DNA of 64,000 nucleotides, from positions 1 through 64,000 of the forward strand of contig JAFXTD010000050.1 of the NCBI GenBank assembly GCA_017535925.1, written 5' to 3'. This DNA is from Selenomonadaceae bacterium. Its GTDB lineage: Bacteria > Bacillota > Negativicutes > Selenomonadales > Selenomonadaceae. A program made the translations under genes and the position numbers. Of this stretch, positions 59,092 to 64,000 are shown piece by piece (positions within the stretch are counted from its first letter, which is position 1; every line of letters starts with the position of its first letter). The notes beneath the pieces are model-generated. The model was not told where the DNA came from. It was given only the letters and a program-made list of their open reading frames with translations, and made no database searches.

Positions 59092-60324
59092 ATGCAAAGT
59101 ATTGATATGACCGACAAGATTAAAAAAGTTATCGGCGTGAGCTTGGCGGGCGTGGTTTTGTTGTCGCTGATAATCGGTTATGCCGAATACAAATATTGGC
59201 ACAAAGATGAAACGATTCAACTTGACGACGCAAAAGTTTCGGGCACGATGGTTTCCGTCAGAGTTTTGACGAACGGCAAAGTCAAAGAACTTTTATTCGA
59301 GGACGGAGCCGAAGTCAAAGCCGGCGACGTGATTGCGCGTTTGGAAGTGTCAATTACGGAAGAAGAAATTCAACAGCTTGAAAACACGGTTCAGCTTGCC
59401 AAAGACAACTACGCTCAACTTGCACAAGGACAATGGGTCAAAGTTCCCGTTCAACGCGAACGAGTGACTTATCCTCCCGCGCCGCCTCCAAGCGTGTCCT
59501 CTTCGTCGCCTTCAGGCAATTTGGCGAAGTTGGAAGAACGGGCTAATCGCATGGCGGAACTTTTCGAAATGGGAGCGGTCAGCGCAGTTCAAAGAGACGC
59601 CGCACGTCGAGCTTACGAAAGTGCACTTGCCGAATCGCAATCGCCCTCTTACGAATCTTCCTCCTCGTCCGCGCCGATTATCGAATACTACACCGAATAC
59701 GTCGACGAATTCAGAGAGACACCGGCAGAAGTTTTGGCGGGAGCAGAGCAGGCGATTAAGCAGGCGGAATTGTCTTTGAACGTCGCCAAGCAAGAGGCTC
59801 GCGAATCGGATGTTATCGCGCCCGTGAGCGGAACGATTTATTACGCTGTGAAAGTCGAACAGGATTTGGCGGCGGGTGACAGCGTTTCAAGAATCGGTGA
59901 CAGCCGCGAACTTTGGCTTGAGGCTCAAGTCACGGAAGAAATTTTCGATAAGATTCCGCTCGGCAAGCTTGCAACTTTTTCGATTGACGGGAAAGAAATT
60001 TTCGGCACGGTCATTGAAAAAATTAAGCCGAACATTTCAACTCAACCCGAAGAAACTCAAGAGCCCGTCGAACTTCCCGACATCCCGACTTCAGAAAATC
60101 AAGTCGCGCCTCTAATCGGCGAAAATCAACCTGCAGAAAATCCTCCGCAAAATCCCGAAGCTCCACCTGCTGAAAATCCCGCGCCTCAACCGCCGAAAAT
60201 TCCCGACAAATTCGAGGAACAACAAAAGCCTAACGACAAATTCATAATAAAAATTTCCATGCCCGCCGAACGCGATTTTGATTGCCCGCCAAACACCTCA
60301 ACCAAAGTCAAAATTAAAATCTGA
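59092..60324 (+). CDS. HlyD/RND-type membrane fusion adaptor
   Basis: This 410-residue periplasmic adaptor has one N-terminal membrane anchor (about 10-30). A biotinyl-lipoyl half-domain ([34 protein letters not shown]), a short coiled-coil region (about 85-220), and the second half of the barrel ([27 protein letters not shown]) follow. A Pro/Glu/Asn-rich tail covers about 330-380. It would bridge inner-membrane and outer-membrane parts of an export pump, but no ABC, MFS or RND partner is adjacent. CGGAGC precedes the ATG. A strong terminator follows. Confidence 0.85.
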   Translation: MQSIDMTDKIKKVIGVSLAGVVLLSLIIGYAEYKYWHKDETIQLDDAKVSGTMVSVRVLTNGKVKELLFEDGAEVKAGDVIARLEVSITEEEIQQLENTVQLAKDNYAQLAQGQWVKVPVQRERVTYPPAPPPSVSSSSPSGNLAKLEERANRMAELFEMGAVSAVQRDAARRAYESALAESQSPSYESSSSSAPIIEYYTEYVDEFRETPAEVLAGAEQAIKQAELSLNVAKQEARESDVIAPVSGTIYYAVKVEQDLAAGDSVSRIGDSRELWLEAQVTEEIFDKIPLGKLATFSIDGKEIFGTVIEKIKPNISTQPEETQEPVELPDIPTSENQVAPLIGENQPAENPPQNPEAPPAENPAPQPPKIPDKFEEQQKPNDKFIIKISMPAERDFDCPPNTSTKVKIKI

Positions 60325-60343
60325 ACTTTGCAGGAAAATTTCA

Positions 60344-60377
60344 GCCTCGCAACGAAATATGCGGGGCAGTTTTTTTT
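60344..60377 (+). terminator. Terminator after the HlyD-type gene
   Basis: GCCTCGCA pairs with TGCGGGGC around ACGAAATA and is followed two bases later by eight T bases. Confidence 0.8.
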
Positions 60378-60390
60378 AGGAGGTTTTTTT

Positions 60391-60456
60391 ATGCGGTATC
60401 CGACTCACTCCGAAAAATATTTCACGTGGGGTGCTCCGGCACCCGAAATGATTTGA
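60391..60456 (+). CDS. 21-residue ORF upstream of trpB
   Basis: ATG at 60391, seven bases after a perfect AGGAGG, opens 21 codons ([20 protein letters not shown], then I) ended by TGA. It lies between the HlyD terminator and trpB. It has a single Trp codon and no following antiterminator/terminator pair, so a classical trp attenuator is unlikely. It could be a small protein or a regulatory leader. The strength of its ribosome site is the main support. Confidence 0.4.
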   Translation: MRYPTHSEKYFTWGAPAPEMI

Positions 60457-60500
60457 TTCAACTAAATCGCACGCGAAAAATTTTTTCAGGAGGTTTCAAA

Positions 60501-61721
60501 ATGGATTACTCGACTTATCTTAAAAAATATCCGTCGGCAGACGGTCGCTTCGGAAAATTCGGAGGCGCGTATCTTCCGCCGCAACTCGTTCCCGCTATGG
60601 AAGAGATCACGCAGGCTTACTTGACGATTTGTCACTCGTCGCAATTTATTAACGAACTTCGCAGGATTCGCCGTGAGTTTCAAGGTCGCCCGACGCCCGT
60701 TTATCATTGCGAAAAACTTAGCCGCAAGCTCGGCAACTGCCAAATTTATCTCAAGCGCGAGGATTTGAATCATACGGGCGCGCACAAACTCAATCACTGC
60801 ATGGGCGAAGGTCTTTTGGCGAAGTTCATGGGCAAGAAAAGAATTATCGCGGAGACCGGCGCAGGTCAACACGGAGTGGCTTTGGCTACGGCGGCGGCTT
60901 TCTTCGGACTCGATTGCACGATTTACATGGGCGAAGTCGACATTGCCAAGCAAGCACCGAACGTCGCCCGCATGAAAGTTCTCGGCACAAAGGTCGTTCC
61001 TGTTTCAACCGGCTTGAAGACTCTCAAAGAGGCAGTCGACGCCGCCTTCGAGGACTACATGGAAAATTACAAGGACACGATTTATTGTATCGGCTCGGCA
61101 GTCGGACCGCACCCCTTCCCGATGATGGTTCGCGATTTCCAATACGTCGTCGGCGAAGAGGCTCGCGAACAATTCAAAGACATGATGGGTTTCCTGCCCG
61201 ATGTCGTGACGGCTTGCGTCGGCGGCGGTTCAAACTCAATCGGATTCTTCCTGCCGTTTATCAATGACCCCGTCGAAATTGTCGGAGTTGAGCCTCTCGG
61301 TCGCGGAGAAAAATTGGGTGACCATGCCGCCTCGATGAGTTACGGTTCCGAAGGCGTCATGCACGGTTTCGATTCGATTATGTTAAAAGATAAAGACGGA
61401 GAACCCGCGCCCGTTTATTCAATCGCCAGCGGTTTGGATTATCCTTCCGTCGGTCCCGAACACGCTTTCCTTCGCGAAGTCGGTCGCGTCAAATACGACG
61501 TTGCCACAGACAAAGAGGCGGTCGATGCTTTCTTCAAGTTGAGCCGTTACGAAGGAATTATCCCCGCGCTTGAAAGTTCACATGCCGTCGCCTATGCAAT
61601 GCGCCTCGCAAAAGAAATGGGCAAAGGCTCTATCCTCGTGAACTTGAGCGGTCGCGGCGATAAGGATTTGGATTACGTTATCGAACACTACGGCTACGGC
61701 GAGGACTTCAAGGACTTTTGA
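60501..61721 (+). CDS. trpB: Tryptophan synthase beta chain
   Basis: This 406-residue PLP enzyme condenses indole with serine. [17 protein letters not shown] is the usual N-terminal block. [18 protein letters not shown] carries the PLP lysine, [11 protein letters not shown] carries the catalytic Glu, and [11 protein letters not shown] is the phosphate loop. The C-terminal [12 protein letters not shown] is conserved. No trpA or other trp gene is nearby; the enzyme may work on indole from outside or with a distant trpA. CAGGAGG lies eight bases before the ATG, and dedA follows after three bases. Confidence 0.95.
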   Translation: MDYSTYLKKYPSADGRFGKFGGAYLPPQLVPAMEEITQAYLTICHSSQFINELRRIRREFQGRPTPVYHCEKLSRKLGNCQIYLKREDLNHTGAHKLNHCMGEGLLAKFMGKKRIIAETGAGQHGVALATAAAFFGLDCTIYMGEVDIAKQAPNVARMKVLGTKVVPVSTGLKTLKEAVDAAFEDYMENYKDTIYCIGSAVGPHPFPMMVRDFQYVVGEEAREQFKDMMGFLPDVVTACVGGGSNSIGFFLPFINDPVEIVGVEPLGRGEKLGDHAASMSYGSEGVMHGFDSIMLKDKDGEPAPVYSIASGLDYPSVGPEHAFLREVGRVKYDVATDKEAVDAFFKLSRYEGIIPALESSHAVAYAMRLAKEMGKGSILVNLSGRGDKDLDYVIEHYGYGEDFKDF

Positions 61722-61724
61722 GGC

Positions 61725-62315
61725 ATGGAGCAAATTTCACAGGCTTTTCTAAATTTCATTGACTCTTGGGGATATTTTGCCGTTGCGATTTTGATGGCAA
61801 TGGAGAATGCTTGTATCCCTGTGCCGAGCGAATTGATTTTGGGATTTGCAGGCTACTTGGTCAGCGCGGAACGAATGACTTTCACCGGCGCAATGATTGC
61901 GGGCATGATCGGCGGCATGACCGGTTCGATTTTTGCTTACGTCGTCGGCGCAACGGGCGGCAGGAAATTTGTCGACAAGTACGGAAAATATTTCTTCATA
62001 AAAAAATCTCACGTCGACCTCGCGCAGAAATGGTTCGACAAATACGGAATACGCGCCGTGTTTTTCAGCCGCATGCTTCCCGTCGTCAGAACGTTCATAT
62101 CTTTGCCGGCAGGGTTCGCCCGCGTGAACTTCAAACAATTTTTATTCTACACGTTCGCCGGCTCGTTGCCTTGGACTGCTCTTATAATTTGGGCGGGATT
62201 GATGCTCGGCGACAACTGGGAATATCTTTTGGAACTCGGTCACAAATTCAGCGCGGCGTTCGTCGTCGTGAGCGTCGTGATAATCGCTTGGCTTTACTTC
62301 AGACGAAAGAAATAA
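61725..62315 (+). CDS. DedA family membrane protein
   Basis: This 196-residue DedA/SNARE-associated membrane protein has four to five hydrophobic segments. Family blocks are AMENACIPVPSELILGFAGY with the conserved E-x-x-x-P-x-P-x-E, GSIFAYVVGATGGRKFVDKYGKYF, and FFSRMLPVVRTFISLPAGFARVNFKQFL with the key Arg. Members act in lipid-carrier (undecaprenyl phosphate) recycling or membrane homeostasis. The start lies three bases after the trpB stop. Confidence 0.92.
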   Translation: MEQISQAFLNFIDSWGYFAVAILMAMENACIPVPSELILGFAGYLVSAERMTFTGAMIAGMIGGMTGSIFAYVVGATGGRKFVDKYGKYFFIKKSHVDLAQKWFDKYGIRAVFFSRMLPVVRTFISLPAGFARVNFKQFLFYTFAGSLPWTALIIWAGLMLGDNWEYLLELGHKFSAAFVVVSVVIIAWLYFRRKK

Positions 62316-62353
62316 AAAAAGACCCACTCCACAAAACGGAGCGGGTTTTTTTG
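62313..62353. terminator. Terminator between dedA and flgD
   Basis: ACCC-A-CTCC pairs with GGAG-C-GGGT (one mismatch) around a 7-base loop, with A7 to the left and T7 to the right. It serves both convergent genes. Confidence 0.8.
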
Positions 62354-62367
62354 TTTGCTTGTGAAAT

Positions 62368-62892
62368 TTATTCGACGACTTCCGAAGTTGATTCGTAGAC
62401 GTTCCCGATATCGGAAATGTCGACTTGATATTTTTCGCCGTCTTTCTCGGCAATGATGTTGGGAACGCCGTCGACAATCGTCACGCCGGTGACAACGCCC
62501 GTCATTGTTTCGGTGTGGCTTATCGGGTTGCCCTCTTCGTCCGCCTCGTTAATCGTTGCGACCCAATCGATGTTCATGCCGATCATGCCGCTGAGTTGCC
62601 CGACAAGAACGGAGGTATCGATGTTGCCGACAACTTTGCCGAGGTCTTCAAGACTTTTGGCGACGTTCGTCATTTGCTCAAGCGAACTGAACTGCGCGAG
62701 CTCTGCGATATAACTGCTGTTGTCTTGAGGATTGAGCGGGTCTTGATTTTGAAGTTGGGTGACGAGCAGTTGAAGAAACGCCTCTTTGCCGAGGTCGTCA
62801 TTCTTCTTGGTCTCTTTGGTTTTCGAAGACTCATAGGCGGCGGCATTGTAAGTCACGCCGTCGACGGTGATTGTGTTAAGTGCATTTGCCAT
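62368..62892 (-). CDS. flgD: Flagellar hook capping protein FlgD
   Basis: This 174-residue hook-assembly scaffold cap has the N-terminal LGKEAFLQLLVTQLQNQDPLNPQDNSSYIAELAQFSSLEQMTN, the defining FlgD block. A central region with VGQLSGMIGMNIDW follows, and then a short beta-rich end. It is shorter than enterobacterial FlgD, as in many Firmicutes. GGAGGAG lies upstream of the ATG. It follows fliK by 18 bases on the minus strand, so the two are one flagellar operon. Confidence 0.93.
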   Translation of the reverse strand: MANALNTITVDGVTYNAAAYESSKTKETKKNDDLGKEAFLQLLVTQLQNQDPLNPQDNSSYIAELAQFSSLEQMTNVAKSLEDLGKVVGNIDTSVLVGQLSGMIGMNIDWVATINEADEEGNPISHTETMTGVVTGVTIVDGVPNIIAEKDGEKYQVDISDIGNVYESTSEVVE

Positions 62893-62910
62893 GTTATCTC
62901 CTCCAATTTT

Positions 62911-64000
62911 TTAAACGGAATAATCTACACCATCCGTGGCGGAACTTTCATTGACGGGCTGCGCGTTATCGACTTCGCGTTCGAGGGCATTGAGATTGAT
63001 TCGACGAGTGCCCTGACGTTGCTGACGATTTTGTTGCCAAGCCTGTCCTCCTTGACCGTTCGATAAGCCGCCGTCACTCAAGCCGGCATAGACTTGGACG
63101 TTTTCGACCTTGAGTCCCGCGTTGTTGAGTTCTTGACGGAGTTGAACGAGTGAATTTTCAATAATCGTTCGAACTTGCGCGTTGTCGCTGTGGAAGCTTG
63201 CATTGACCGCGCCGTTTTGACTGACGGAAATTCTCAGCGTCAACTCACCGAGATGTTCGGGGTTGAGCTTGATGACCATTTGAGTATTTTCTGTCGTGCG
63301 AATCAGTCGCGCTTGACGAACAATCTGCGCGGGCACGTCGAAATTATCTTGAGGCATGGGCGGCGGCGCGTCGGGTGCTTGAGCGGGCGTCGCCTGTTGT
63401 ATTTGAGGCGTGTCGTTTGAAGCCGTCAAAGGAAGTGTGAAAACTTCTCCGCCCGTTGAAACTTGTTGAACTTGAGGCGCGTCGCTTATCGTCGGTTGGA
63501 AAGTTTGCTGTTGGAAATTTTGTTGAGTGTCTTGTTGCCGGGAGTCTTGATTGAAATTTTGCGGCGGCGATTGCGGCAGAGTGACGGGTGCGGCAGTCGG
63601 AGCTTCCTCGACTTGTACATTTACGCCGAGCATTTCAGAAAGGATTTGTTGCGCGGGGCGTTCGTCGACTCGCGGCTGAATGACGCTTGCTTGAGCTTGA
63701 ACTTGGACAATCGGTTGACTGACGATATTTTGAACTTGAGCTGTCGGTTGCGGTTGAACTTGAACAGTCGGCTGAGGTTGAACTTGAACGTTCGGCTGAG
63801 GTTGAACTTGAACAGTCGGCTGAGGTTGAACTTGAGCTGTCGGTTGAGCTTGAACTTGAACAGTCGGTTGCGGTTGAACTTGAACAGTCGGCTGAGCTTG
63901 AACTTGGACTGTCGGCTGCGGTTGAACTTGAACAGTCGGTTGAGGTTGAACTTGAACAGTCGGCTGAGCTTGAACTTGGACTGTCGGCTGAGCTTGAACT
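62911..64000 (-). CDS. fliK: Flagellar hook-length control protein FliK, 3' part
   Basis: The reading frame is open from 62911 to the window edge, so only the C-terminal 362 codons are seen. The Flg_hook domain contains MVIKLNPEHLGELTLRISVS and VRTIIENSLVQLRQELNNAGLKV followed by ENVQVYAG. The preceding 230 residues are Gln/Pro-rich, and from 63732 upward they are pure 8-residue repeats V-Q-(P/A)-Q-P-T-V-Q. FliK measures hook length by its extended N-terminal part, so repeat number could matter. The gene precedes flgD in the same operon. Confidence 0.88.
   Translation of the reverse strand, partial: VQAQPTVQVQAQPTVQVQPQPTVQVQPQPTVQVQAQPTVQVQPQPTVQVQAQPTAQVQPQPTVQVQPQPNVQVQPQPTVQVQPQPTAQVQNIVSQPIVQVQAQASVIQPRVDERPAQQILSEMLGVNVQVEEAPTAAPVTLPQSPPQNFNQDSRQQDTQQNFQQQTFQPTISDAPQVQQVSTGGEVFTLPLTASNDTPQIQQATPAQAPDAPPPMPQDNFDVPAQIVRQARLIRTTENTQMVIKLNPEHLGELTLRISVSQNGAVNASFHSDNAQVRTIIENSLVQLRQELNNAGLKVENVQVYAGLSDGGLSNGQGGQAWQQNRQQRQGTRRINLNALEREVDNAQPVNESSATDGVDYSV
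63732..64000 (-). repeat. fliK: 24-bp tandem repeat in fliK (at least 11 units)
   Basis: Eleven in-frame 24-bp units encode V-Q-(A/P)-Q-P-(T/N)-(V/A)-Q and the array runs off the window. Units differ mostly at synonymous or P/A positions. A degenerate unit (VQNIVSQPIVQ) lies on the C-terminal side. Confidence 0.9.

Noticed and set aside
63715..64000. CRISPR-like repeat array
   Set aside because: The 24-bp units are contiguous, in frame and without spacers; they encode the FliK octapeptide repeat.

Overview
The window looks like a chromosomal segment of a diderm, flagellated Firmicute, most likely Negativicutes (Selenomonadales). Outer-membrane genes (ExbB and TonB, a PagL-type lipid A deacylase, lipoproteins) sit beside Firmicute-style genes (RicT/PSP1, the Gx isoprenoid-synthesis partner, the UPF0237/UPF0210 pair, YkvA, PgeF), and most genes have AGGAGG-type ribosome sites. 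This placement is inferred from gene content, not from a marker gene. There are two tRNAs (Glu-CUC, Thr-CGU) and no rRNA, CRISPR array, insertion sequence or integrase.

Layout. 1-3.1 kb: HpcH/HpaI aldolase behind a flavodoxin-like reductase, then tRNA-Glu and a thiamine salvage operon (thiM, thiamine-binding protein, thiE). 3.1-6.3 kb: sufCB and apbE on the minus strand. 6.3-9.5 kb: exbB, tonB, Gx, YkvA, DUF4230. 9.6-13.1 kb: minus-strand UPF0237, UPF0210, GNAT, nth and an unknown gene. 13.4-20 kb: a small orphan, a polysaccharide deacetylase, then four tandem paralogous glycosyltransferases, two of them frameshifted at homopolymers. 20-31.8 kb: a GH13-GH77 fusion, C69 dipeptidase, DUF2225, DUF4127, hisG, ftsY, pagL (minus), surE and a membrane protein. 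31.8-38.8 kb: pgeF, then a two-gene PLD-helicase/methyltransferase cassette that looks like an anti-phage or restriction system. 38.9-50 kb: ald, an iron-type ABC importer, radical SAM, M23 peptidase, amino-acid-type binding protein, ilvN, a vWA-like lipoprotein, and a DASS transporter. 50-54.5 kb: flgE behind a SigD-like promoter, then trmN6, ricT and deoD. 54.6-62.3 kb: tRNA-Thr, wecB, wecA, rph-rdgB-yfcE, a HlyD-type adaptor, trpB and dedA. 62.4 kb to the end: flgD and the 3' part of fliK.

Three things stand out. First, a G10 tract puts the first glycosyltransferase copy out of frame; removing one G restores a protein that aligns with its neighbours, the signature of a phase-variable surface-glycan locus. 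A sister copy is out of frame at an A6 run. Second, twelve intergenic arrays of degenerate 7-bp repeats recur through the window. Every unit type carries a stop triplet, and nine arrays start at the stop codon of the upstream gene. Because 7 is 1 modulo 3, three units close all reading frames, and several arrays also fold back into hairpins. Third, the FliK linker holds at least eleven 24-bp (8-residue) tandem repeats, which could change hook length by repeat-number variation.
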